Assembly: GCA_947448675.1 (NCBI GenBank)
Contig: CANFOR010000090.1
Coordinates: 1-10,432 of the forward strand
DNA: 10,432 bases
From: Betaproteobacteria bacterium
GTDB taxonomy: Bacteria > Pseudomonadota > Gammaproteobacteria > Burkholderiales > Burkholderiaceae_C
Reading direction: 5' to 3'
Every line of letters begins with the position of its first letter. The first letter of the stretch is position 1. The translations under genes and the position numbers were made by a program. Below the pieces are notes generated by a model. It was not told where the DNA came from, ran no database searches, and was given only the letters and a program-made list of their open reading frames with translations. This document shows positions 1 through 6,825 of the stretch, one piece after another.

Positions 1-2
1 AA

Positions 3-560
3 GCCATGCAGGTCTACGGCGGCCACGGCTACATCGCCGAATGGGGCATGGAGCAATACGTGCGCGACGCCCGCATCAACATGATCTATGAAGGCACCAA
101 CACGGTCCAGTCGCTCGACTTGCTGGGCCGCAAGGTGCTGGGCAACAACGGCGCAACCTTGCAAAAATTTGGCACGCTGGTGGCCAAGCTGGTTGCCGAA
201 GAAGGCGTGAACGAGAAGATGGCCGAGTTCATCAACCCGCTGGCGTATTTGGGCGAGCAGATGACCAAGTTCACCACTGAAATTGGTTTTAAAGGCTTTC
301 AAAACCCCGACGAAGTGGGCGCTGCGGCGGTGGACTACCTGCGCGTGGCGGGTCACTTGGTGCTGGGTTATTTTTGGGCGCGCATGGCGCAAGTGGCTTT
401 GCAGGCCATGGCCGCAGGCAACCAAGACCCGTTCTACTTGGCCAAGCTGCAAACGGCGCGTTTTTACTTTGCACGCTTGTTCCCAGAAACAGCCAGCCTG
501 ATGCGCACCGCACGCTCGGGCAGTGCCGTGTTGCTCGATACCGACGCTGCGCTGGCTTAA
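3..560 (+). CDS. Acyl-CoA dehydrogenase, C-terminal part (cut by window edge)
   Basis: Catalyses the first step of beta-oxidation, FAD-dependent oxidation of acyl-CoA to trans-2-enoyl-CoA, in the cytoplasm. The frame is already open at the left edge (Ala codon at 3-5), so the N-terminal and middle domains lie outside the window. What is visible is the end of the flavoprotein core: a QVYGGHGY motif, then RINMIYEGTN, whose Glu (codon 90-92) sits where the catalytic base of medium-chain acyl-CoA dehydrogenase lies (IYEGT). About 120 further residues follow, matching the extra C-terminal domain of the longer bacterial acyl-CoA dehydrogenases (AcylCoA_DH_C type). The stop at 558-560 is 21 bases before the next gene. 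It is the first visible gene of the operon and supplies substrate for the hydratase/dehydrogenase fusion downstream. Chain-length preference cannot be read from this fragment. Confidence 0.95.
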   Translation, partial: AMQVYGGHGYIAEWGMEQYVRDARINMIYEGTNTVQSLDLLGRKVLGNNGATLQKFGTLVAKLVAEEGVNEKMAEFINPLAYLGEQMTKFTTEIGFKGFQNPDEVGAAAVDYLRVAGHLVLGYFWARMAQVALQAMAAGNQDPFYLAKLQTARFYFARLFPETASLMRTARSGSAVLLDTDAALA

Positions 561-581
561 GCAAAACCCCCGGAGACGCTT

Positions 582-1031
582 ATGAAAACTGTGTATACAG
601 CTATATTTTTTGTAGCAATCGCCGCTGTCGGCGCGCTGCCCGCTTGGGCGCAAATGTCGCCCGTGGGCTTGTGGCGCACGCTGGATGACAAGACCCAACA
701 GCCCACCGCCGAGGTGCGCATTCGCGCCAATACTGCAGGTGTTTTAAGCGGTGTGGTGGAGCGCTCTGTGGGCCCTGACGATGGCAAAGAAGCTAACTGT
801 AGCCAATGCACTGACGAGCGCAAAGACCAGCCCAAGATTGGCATGGAAATCATTCGCGGTGCCCAAAAAGCCGAGGGCAAAGACGTGTGGGAAGGCGGCA
901 AAATTTTGGACCCCGACAACGGCAAGAGCTACACCTTGCGGCTCACGCCGATCGATGGGGGCAAAAAACTCGAAGTGCGCGGTTCGATTGGGCCTTTTGG
1001 AAGAACGCAAACCTGGATTCGTGTCCAGTAA
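582..1031 (+). CDS. Exported DUF2147 family protein
   Basis: A 149-residue protein of unknown biochemical function. It begins with a clear Sec signal peptide: Lys at residue 2, a hydrophobic stretch through about residue 20, and a likely cleavage after AWA (about residue 23). The mature part starts with the GLWRTLDDKT motif and continues as a beta-rich domain ending in a TQTWIRV strand, which I recognise as DUF2147. It contains a CxxC pair (NCSQC, about residues 69-72) that could form a disulphide or bind metal in the periplasm. A GGAGA ribosome site at 572-576 precedes the ATG. It sits 21 bases after the acyl-CoA dehydrogenase and 14 bases before the hydroxyacyl-CoA dehydrogenase fusion, so it is embedded in a cytoplasmic beta-oxidation operon although it is predicted to be exported. 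An envelope role linked to lipid uptake is inference only. Confidence 0.88.
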   Translation: MKTVYTAIFFVAIAAVGALPAWAQMSPVGLWRTLDDKTQQPTAEVRIRANTAGVLSGVVERSVGPDDGKEANCSQCTDERKDQPKIGMEIIRGAQKAEGKDVWEGGKILDPDNGKSYTLRLTPIDGGKKLEVRGSIGPFGRTQTWIRVQ

Positions 1032-1045
1032 CTTAGGTAGAAACC

Positions 1046-3445
1046 ATGTCCCGATTCAATGTGAAAAAAGTCGCTGTGCTCGGCGCAGGTGTGATGGGTG
1101 CGCAAATTGCCGCGCACTTGGTCAATTGCCAAATCCCTGTGCTGTTGTTCGACCTGCCTGCCAAAGAGGGGCCGAAGAACGGCATCGTCAGCAAGGCCGT
1201 CGAGGGCCTGAAAAAGCTCAAGCCTGCCCCGCTGGGCGTGCCTGAAGACGCGGCCTTGATCGGTCAAGCCAATTACGAAGAGCACCTGGAGCTGCTGCGC
1301 GGCTGCGACCTCATCATCGAGGCAATTGCCGAGCGCATGGACTGGAAACTTGACCTGTACAAAAAAATTGCGCCCTATGTTGGCGCGCATGCCATCGTGG
1401 CTTCTAACACTTCGGGCTTGTCGATCACCAAGCTGAGCGAGGCTTTGCCCGAGTCGATCAAGCCGCGCTTTTGCGGCATTCACTTCTTCAACCCGCCGCG
1501 CTACATGGCCTTGGTGGAGCTCATCGATACGCCCGCGACCCAGCCCGTGGTTTTAGACCAGCTCGAAGCCTTTGTCACCAGCGGGCTGGGCAAATGCGTG
1601 GTGCGCGCCAAAGACACGCCCAACTTTATTGCCAACCGCGTGGGTATTGCGGGCATGTTGGGTGTGATGAAGCAGGTCGAAAATTTTGGTTTGACGTATG
1701 ACGTGGTGGATGACCTCACCGGCAAAAAGCTGGGCCGCGCCAGCAGCGGCACTTTTCGTACCGCCGACGTGGTGGGTCTGGACACCATGGGCCATGTGAT
1801 CAAAACCCTGCAAGACAATTTGAATGCAGATAGCGACCCGTTCTATGGCAACTTTGCTACGCCGTCGGTGCTCAAGGCCTTGACGGACGCAGGCGCGCTG
1901 GGCCAAAAAACCGGCGCGGGGTTTTATAAAAAAGTGGGCCGCGATATTTTGCGCTTTGATGCCCAAAAAAAGGACTACATGCCCGCCAGCGCCAAGGGCG
2001 ACGAGGTCTATGCCCGCATGCTCAAACGTCCCGCCACCGAACGCCTGAAACTGCTGCGCAATGCCCAAGGCAAGCAAGGCCAGTTTTTGTGGGCGGTGTT
2101 GCGCGACGGTTTTCACTACGCCGCCGTTCACTTAGAGAGCATTGCCGAAACCGCGCGCGATGTGGACTACGCCATGCGCTGGGGCTTTGGTTTGAAGCAA
2201 GGCCCGTTTGAGCTATGGCAAGAAGCAGGCTGGCTAGAGGTGGCGCGCATGGTGCAAGAAGACATCGACGCAGGCAAGGCCCTGTGCAGAGCGCCGCTGC
2301 CTGCGTGGGTGTTCACAGGGCCAGTGGCTGAGGCTGGTGGCGTGCACACCAAGAAAGGTTCGTGGAACCCCGCTACGCAGCAGTTTGTGCCGCGCCATGC
2401 ATTGCCGGTGTACGAGCGCCAACACTTTCCCGAGAGCGTGCTGGGCGCGCAAGCGCCTGCGTTCGAAACGGCAGGCAAAACCCTGTTTGAAGATGCGGCG
2501 ATTCGCCTGTGGACGCTGGACGAGCAAGTCGTCATCGCCAGCATCAAAACCAAGATGCATGTCATCAGTATGGACGTGATGGCGGGCTTGGAAAAAGCCG
2601 TCGAGCTGGCCGAGGCCAACTACCAAGGCATGGTGATTTGGTCGGGCGACGAGCCCTTCTGCGCCGGGGCCGACTTGCAAGGCATGTTGCCCGCCTTCAT
2701 GAGTGGCGGTGTGGACTTGCTGAGCGAAGCCATGGCCGAGGTGCAGCGCATCATGCTGCGCCTGCGCTATGCCAATGTGCCGGTGGTCAGCGCGGTGCGC
2801 GGCCTGGCCCTCGGCGGTGGTTGCGAGTTGGCGGTGTATTCGGCCAAGCGCGTGGCCGCGATGGAGAGCTACATCGGTTTGGTCGAGGTCGGCGTGGGCC
2901 TGGTGCCCGGCGCCGGTGGCCTGGCCTATATTGCGCGCCGTGCTGCCGAGAACATGGCCCAGTCCACCAGCAAAGACCTGCTGCCCTTTGTGACCGAGGG
3001 CTTTACCAATGCCGCCATGGCCAAGGTTGGCACCAGTGCCATTGAGTCGCGCAAACTGGGCTACTTGCTGGCCAGCGACGTGATCGTGCCGCACAAAGAC
3101 GAGCTGCTGTTTGTGGCCATCAACGAAGCCAAGGCCATGGCCGCATCGGGCTACCGCGCGCCCTCCAAGCGCCTGTTCCCGGTAGCGGGCCGCAACGGCA
3201 AAGCCACCATCCAAGGCCAGTTGGTCAACATGCGTGACGGTGGCTTCATCAGCGCGCACGACTTCCACATTGCAAGCCTCATCGCAGGCATTGTCACCGG
3301 TGGCGAGGTCGATGCAGGCACCCTGGTGAGCGAGGAATACCTGATGGCGCTTGAACGCCAAGCGTTTACCGGTTTGCTCACCATGGCCAAGACGCAAGAG
3401 CGCATCATGGGCATGCTTTCAACAGGTAAACCATTGCGGAACTAA
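1046..3445 (+). CDS. 3-hydroxyacyl-CoA dehydrogenase / enoyl-CoA hydratase fusion (FadN-type order)
   Basis: A 799-residue bifunctional cytoplasmic enzyme that would hydrate trans-2-enoyl-CoA and oxidise the 3-hydroxyacyl-CoA with NAD+. Residues 1 to about 310 are the dehydrogenase: a GAGVMG nucleotide-binding loop at 13-18 and the HFFNPPRYM motif with the catalytic His at 146. A further helical region follows to about residue 430. From about residue 495 to 720 is a crotonase domain, with the oxyanion-hole segment FCAGAD at 538-543 and GGGCELA carrying Glu594. Glu614 lies in LVEVGVGLVPGAGG. The two Glu are 20 residues apart, matching the E144/E164 pair of rat crotonase, so hydratase activity looks intact. 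Dehydrogenase-then-hydratase is the reverse of E. coli FadB/FadJ and matches Bacillus FadN-like proteins. An AGGTAG site precedes the start, 14 bases after the DUF2147 stop; the thiolase follows. Confidence 0.94.
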   Translation: MSRFNVKKVAVLGAGVMGAQIAAHLVNCQIPVLLFDLPAKEGPKNGIVSKAVEGLKKLKPAPLGVPEDAALIGQANYEEHLELLRGCDLIIEAIAERMDWKLDLYKKIAPYVGAHAIVASNTSGLSITKLSEALPESIKPRFCGIHFFNPPRYMALVELIDTPATQPVVLDQLEAFVTSGLGKCVVRAKDTPNFIANRVGIAGMLGVMKQVENFGLTYDVVDDLTGKKLGRASSGTFRTADVVGLDTMGHVIKTLQDNLNADSDPFYGNFATPSVLKALTDAGALGQKTGAGFYKKVGRDILRFDAQKKDYMPASAKGDEVYARMLKRPATERLKLLRNAQGKQGQFLWAVLRDGFHYAAVHLESIAETARDVDYAMRWGFGLKQGPFELWQEAGWLEVARMVQEDIDAGKALCRAPLPAWVFTGPVAEAGGVHTKKGSWNPATQQFVPRHALPVYERQHFPESVLGAQAPAFETAGKTLFEDAAIRLWTLDEQVVIASIKTKMHVISMDVMAGLEKAVELAEANYQGMVIWSGDEPFCAGADLQGMLPAFMSGGVDLLSEAMAEVQRIMLRLRYANVPVVSAVRGLALGGGCELAVYSAKRVAAMESYIGLVEVGVGLVPGAGGLAYIARRAAENMAQSTSKDLLPFVTEGFTNAAMAKVGTSAIESRKLGYLLASDVIVPHKDELLFVAINEAKAMAASGYRAPSKRLFPVAGRNGKATIQGQLVNMRDGGFISAHDFHIASLIAGIVTGGEVDAGTLVSEEYLMALERQAFTGLLTMAKTQERIMGMLSTGKPLRN

Positions 3446-3490
3446 ACCAACATTCGCTCCATCATCCAGCCCATTGCTAGGAAGCCTTAT

Positions 3491-4696
3491 ATGAAACAAG
3501 TTCAAGAAGCCTACATCGTTGCAGCTACGCGCACGCCCATTGGCCGTTCGCACCGCGGCTTTTTTCGCAATACCCGGCCTGATGATTTATTGGCCACGGT
3601 GTTGCGCAGCGCGCTGGCGCAAGTGCCGGGGCTAGACACCTCTGCCATTGAAGATGTGATCTGCGGCTGCGCCATTCCCGAGGCGGCGCAGGGCTTGAAT
3701 GTGGCGCGCATTGGCGCGGTGCTGGCAGGCCTGCCGCAAAGCGTGGGCGGCATCACCGTCAACCGTTTTTGTGCCTCGGGTTTGAGCGCCGTGCAAATGG
3801 CTGCCGACCGCATTCGCGTCGGCGAGGCCGACGTGATGATCGCAGCAGGCACCGAGAGCATGAGCATGGTGCCCATGATGGGCAACTCGCCCAGCCTCTC
3901 GCCCAGCGTCTTTCAAAACCTTGACGACATCGAAAGCTATGGCGTCGCCTACGGCATGGGCCTCACCGCGGAGAAGGTGGCCACGCAGTGGAAGGTGGGC
4001 CGCGAGGCGCAAGACCAGTTTGCGTATGCATCGCACATGAAGGCGATTGCGGCCATGCAAGGGGGCGAGTTTGCCTCTGAGATGACGGCGGTGGAAGTCA
4101 GCGAGCGCTCGGTCGATTTGGCCTCAGCGAAGGTGAGCATCGCCAAGCGCATAGTCAACTTAGACGAAGGCGCGCGGCCCGACACCACCGTCGAAGGCCT
4201 GGCCAAACTCAAGACCGTGTTCGCCGCGCGCGGCTCGGTCACAGCGGGCAATAGCTCGCAAACCTCCGACGGCGCAGGCGCGCTGATCTTGGTGAGTGAG
4301 GCCGCGCTCAAGCGCTACCACCTCAAACCGCTGGCGCGCTTTGTTAGTTACGCCAGCCGGGGCGTGCCCCCGCACCTCATGGGTATCGGCCCGATTGAAG
4401 CCATTCCTGCAGCGCTGAAAAACGCAGGCTTGAAGCAAAGCGACATCGACTGGTTTGAGTTGAATGAAGCCTTTGCAGCTCAGTCTTTGGCGGTTATCAA
4501 CACCCTGCGTTTAGACCCCGCCAAGGTCAACCCCATGGGCGGCGCGATAGCGCTGGGCCACCCGCTGGGCGCAACTGGCGCTATCCGCTCTGCAACCGTT
4601 GTGCACGCTTTGCAGCGCAAAAAATTACGCTACGGCATGGTCACCATGTGTGTGGGCATGGGCCAGGGCGCGGCAGGCATTTTTGAGCGCATGTGA
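3491..4696 (+). CDS. Acetyl-CoA C-acyltransferase (thiolase)
   Basis: Thiolytic cleavage of 3-ketoacyl-CoA to acetyl-CoA and a shortened acyl-CoA, the last beta-oxidation step. The 401-residue length is normal for the family. All hallmarks are present: nucleophilic Cys94 in NRFCASGLSA, the NEAFA motif at 325-329, His357 in GGAIALGHPLGATGA, and the second catalytic Cys387 in MCVGMGQGAAG. The ATG is preceded by an AGGAAG ribosome site at 3479-3484. The gene lies 45 bases after the hydratase/dehydrogenase fusion, the largest gap in the operon, with no obvious promoter or terminator in it. Its stop overlaps the next gene. Position next to the fusion enzyme favours a degradative FadA-type role over a biosynthetic acetoacetyl-CoA thiolase, but sequence alone does not settle chain length. 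Confidence 0.95.
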   Translation: MKQVQEAYIVAATRTPIGRSHRGFFRNTRPDDLLATVLRSALAQVPGLDTSAIEDVICGCAIPEAAQGLNVARIGAVLAGLPQSVGGITVNRFCASGLSAVQMAADRIRVGEADVMIAAGTESMSMVPMMGNSPSLSPSVFQNLDDIESYGVAYGMGLTAEKVATQWKVGREAQDQFAYASHMKAIAAMQGGEFASEMTAVEVSERSVDLASAKVSIAKRIVNLDEGARPDTTVEGLAKLKTVFAARGSVTAGNSSQTSDGAGALILVSEAALKRYHLKPLARFVSYASRGVPPHLMGIGPIEAIPAALKNAGLKQSDIDWFELNEAFAAQSLAVINTLRLDPAKVNPMGGAIALGHPLGATGAIRSATVVHALQRKKLRYGMVTMCVGMGQGAAGIFERM

Positions 4697-5499
4697 TGTC
4701 GGCGTTCGATCAAGCCATTGCGCTCACATCCCTGGGTGGTGTTCTGTTTGAAGGCCGCACCAGTGCGGCCTACGCCAATTTCGTAGGCCCCTTTGGCGGC
4801 ATCATGGCGGCGCAAGCCTTGAACGCAGTGATGCAACACCCGCAGCGTCTGGGCGAGCCCGTCTCGCTGACGGTCAACTTTTGCGCCGCGCAAGCCGACG
4901 GCCCGTTCTCCATCACGGCGCGACCCGTGCGCACCAATCGGTCTACCCAGCATTGGATTATTGAAACCCAGCAAAACGGCGAGGTGGTGCTCACGGCCAC
5001 CGTGTTCACCGCCACGCGGCGCGACACCTTCAAAGCTATAGAGCACGCTATGCCCGCAGTGCCCGCGCCCGCTGATACACCTGTTCGGGGTGGTCCTGCG
5101 CGCTTGGAATGGGCGAATCGTTACGAAATGCGCTTTGTAGAAGGTGGCATGCCCGCTTCGCAAGACGGCAGCCTAGCGCCCACCAGCAGAAGCCAACTGT
5201 GGTTGCGCGATAACCCGCCGAGGGTTTTGGATTTTTGCGCTTTAACGGCCCGATGCGATGTGTTTTTTCCGCGTCTTTTTTTGCGTCGCGCCAGCTTTGT
5301 GCCGATTGGCACAGTATCGATGACGGTGTACTTTCATGCCAGCAGCGCCGAGCTGGCGGCCACGGGCATGGGCTATTTGCTGGCCCAAGCCCAGGGGCAA
5401 AACTTTTTCAACGGCTACTTCGACCAAAGTGCACAATTGTGGAACGAAGCGGGCGCCTTGCTCGCCACCAGCCACCAAGTTGTCTACTACAAGGAATAA
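4696..5499 (+). CDS. Acyl-CoA thioesterase, TesB-like double hotdog
   Basis: Hydrolyses acyl-CoA to free acid and CoA. From the ATG it is 267 residues, the size of a double-hotdog thioesterase. The N-terminal half has FVGPFGGIMAAQALNAV, typical of the first hotdog helix, and the second half has CDVFFPRLF, GTVSMTVYFH and a terminal HQVVYY. By eye, Asp188, Thr206 and Gln261 align with the Asp/Thr/Gln triad of E. coli TesB. The start is ambiguous: GTG at 4693 gives a 4-base GTGA overlap with the thiolase stop, and ATG at 4696 gives a 1-base overlap (TGATG). I chose the ATG; either implies translational coupling. Within a degradative operon its likely job is to release CoA from slow or dead-end acyl-CoA intermediates. 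That role is inferred from context. Confidence 0.87.
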   Translation: MSAFDQAIALTSLGGVLFEGRTSAAYANFVGPFGGIMAAQALNAVMQHPQRLGEPVSLTVNFCAAQADGPFSITARPVRTNRSTQHWIIETQQNGEVVLTATVFTATRRDTFKAIEHAMPAVPAPADTPVRGGPARLEWANRYEMRFVEGGMPASQDGSLAPTSRSQLWLRDNPPRVLDFCALTARCDVFFPRLFLRRASFVPIGTVSMTVYFHASSAELAATGMGYLLAQAQGQNFFNGYFDQSAQLWNEAGALLATSHQVVYYKE

Positions 5500-5503
5500 A
5501 AAG

Positions 5504-6238
5504 ATGAAGCCCGTAGCCCTCATCATTGGCGCAGGCGACGCCACCGGCGGTGCGATTGCGCGCCGCTTTGCCCAAGGCGGCTACACCGCTTGCGTGACGC
5601 GGCGCAGCGCCGACAAGCTCGAAGCCTTGAAGATGCAGATCGAGCTAGACGGTGGTGCTTGCTACGCTTTTGGTAGCGACGCACGCAAGGAGGAAGAGGT
5701 GATTGGCCTGGTCGAGCATATTGAGGCGAACATCGGGCCCATTGAAGTGATGGCCTTCAACATCGGTGCCAACTCGCCCAGCAGCATCTTGGAAGAAACC
5801 GGCCGACGCTATTTCAAGATTTGGGAGATGGCCTGTCTGGGTGGTTTTCTCAATGGCCGCGAAGTGGCCAAGCGCATGGTCACGCGCTGCAGTGCGGAGC
5901 GAAGGCAAAGCATCATCTTTACTGGGGCGACCGCCTCGCTGCGCGGCAGCGCGGGCTTTGCTGCGTTTGCTGGGGCCAAGTTTGCGCTGCGCGCGCTGGC
6001 GCAAAGCATGGCGCGCGAGTTGGGGCCCAAGGGCATCCATGTGGCGCACAGCATCATCGACGGAGCTATTGACACCGAGTTCATTCGCAGCAATTTCCCC
6101 GAGCGCTACGCCTTGAAAAATCAAGACGGCATACTGCAACCCGAGCACATTGCCGACGCCTACTGGATGCTGCACCAACAGCCGCGCGACGCCTGGACGC
6201 ATGAGCTGGACCTACGCCCTTACATGGAGAAATTTTAA
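5504..6238 (+). CDS. Short-chain dehydrogenase/reductase-like protein with degenerate active site (SDR_c10-like)
   Basis: A 244-residue Rossmann-fold protein. It has an N-terminal nucleotide loop GAGDATGGAIA at about 9-19, an incomplete match to the classical TGxxxGxG motif. FNIGAN follows at about 85-90, then GATASLRGSAGF leading to FAGAK at 155-159. In classical SDRs the YxxxK Tyr would be at 155 and the catalytic Ser at 142; here they are Phe and Ala, while Lys159 is kept. This matches the SDR_c10 type (cd05373 as I recall it), described as having Phe in place of Tyr. The start at 5504 is 4 bases after the thioesterase stop; an in-frame upstream extension would overlap that gene and is not favoured. 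The stop overlaps the next ATG by one base (TAATG). Function is unknown; it may bind a nucleotide or acyl-CoA without classical dehydrogenase chemistry. Confidence 0.85.
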   Translation: MKPVALIIGAGDATGGAIARRFAQGGYTACVTRRSADKLEALKMQIELDGGACYAFGSDARKEEEVIGLVEHIEANIGPIEVMAFNIGANSPSSILEETGRRYFKIWEMACLGGFLNGREVAKRMVTRCSAERRQSIIFTGATASLRGSAGFAAFAGAKFALRALAQSMARELGPKGIHVAHSIIDGAIDTEFIRSNFPERYALKNQDGILQPEHIADAYWMLHQQPRDAWTHELDLRPYMEKF

Positions 6239-6825
6239 TGAAAACATTTGAATACTGGTTCGACTTTGGCAGCCCCGCCGCTTATCTGGCCTGGACGCAA
6301 TTGCCGCGTTTGCAGCAAGAAACCGGCGCAGCCGTGCAGTACAAACCCATGCTGCTGGGTGGAGTGTTCCAGGCCACGGGCAACCAATCACCTGCCAATA
6401 TTGCGGCCAAAGGCAAATACAGCTTTGCCGATTTCTCACGCTATGCCAAACGCTATGGCGTGGCCTATGCACACAACCCGCATTTCCCCATCAACACTTT
6501 GATGCTAATGCGCGGTGCGGTAGCCTTGCAGATGCGCGGTGATGCGCGCTTTGTAAATTATTGCGATGCGGTGTTCAAAGCCATTTGGGTCGACTCGCTC
6601 AACATGAACGACCCCGCCACCGTGGGCGCGGCCTTGGCCCAAGCAGGCTTCGACCCGATGGCCTTGCTGGCACTCACCAATGAGCAAGCCACCAAAGACG
6701 CGCTGAAAAGCGCTACACAAGAAGCCGTGGCGCGCGGTATTTTTGGTGCGCCGACTTTCTTTGTCGGTGAGCACATGTTTTGGGGCCAAGACCGGCTCGA
6801 TTTTGTCAAAGAGGCCCTGCAATGA
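6238..6825 (+). CDS. 2-hydroxychromene-2-carboxylate isomerase family protein (DsbA / GST-kappa fold)
   Basis: A 195-residue thioredoxin-fold protein. The N-terminus EYWFDFGSPAAYLA places Ser12 where the glutathione-activating Ser of 2-hydroxychromene-2-carboxylate isomerase and kappa-class GST lies; there is no CxxC redox motif. The C-terminus has GIFGAPTFFVGEHMFWGQDRLDF, with the cis-Pro loop (GAPTF) and the WGQDRL motif typical of the family. The founding enzyme works in naphthalene breakdown, but no ring-cleavage or dioxygenase genes are visible here, so the substrate is probably different: a glutathione-dependent isomerase or transferase acting on an acyl-CoA or fatty-acid product is inference. 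Its ATG overlaps the SDR stop by one base and its stop overlaps the next start by four bases (ATGA), indicating coupled translation. Confidence 0.9.
   Translation: MKTFEYWFDFGSPAAYLAWTQLPRLQQETGAAVQYKPMLLGGVFQATGNQSPANIAAKGKYSFADFSRYAKRYGVAYAHNPHFPINTLMLMRGAVALQMRGDARFVNYCDAVFKAIWVDSLNMNDPATVGAALAQAGFDPMALLALTNEQATKDALKSATQEAVARGIFGAPTFFVGEHMFWGQDRLDFVKEALQ

Noticed and set aside
2234..3397. 387-codon open frame on the minus strand
   Set aside because: It is antisense to the crotonase half of the fusion enzyme, His/Gly/Ala/Gln-rich, with no recognisable motif; a codon-bias shadow.
3446..3490. Internal promoter between the fusion enzyme and the thiolase
   Set aside because: The 45-base gap has no convincing -35/-10 pair; only a ribosome site is visible.
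5336..5503. Upstream in-frame extension of the SDR-like protein to an ATG at 5336
   Set aside because: It would overlap the thioesterase by 164 bases and add a Pro/Ala-rich segment with no SDR similarity. The ATG at 5504 begins directly at the Rossmann strand.
6780..6821. Upstream in-frame extension of the isomerase to an ATG at 6780
   Set aside because: It would overlap the previous gene by 46 bases. The ATG at 6822 gives the standard ATGA overlap and the usual crotonase N-terminus.
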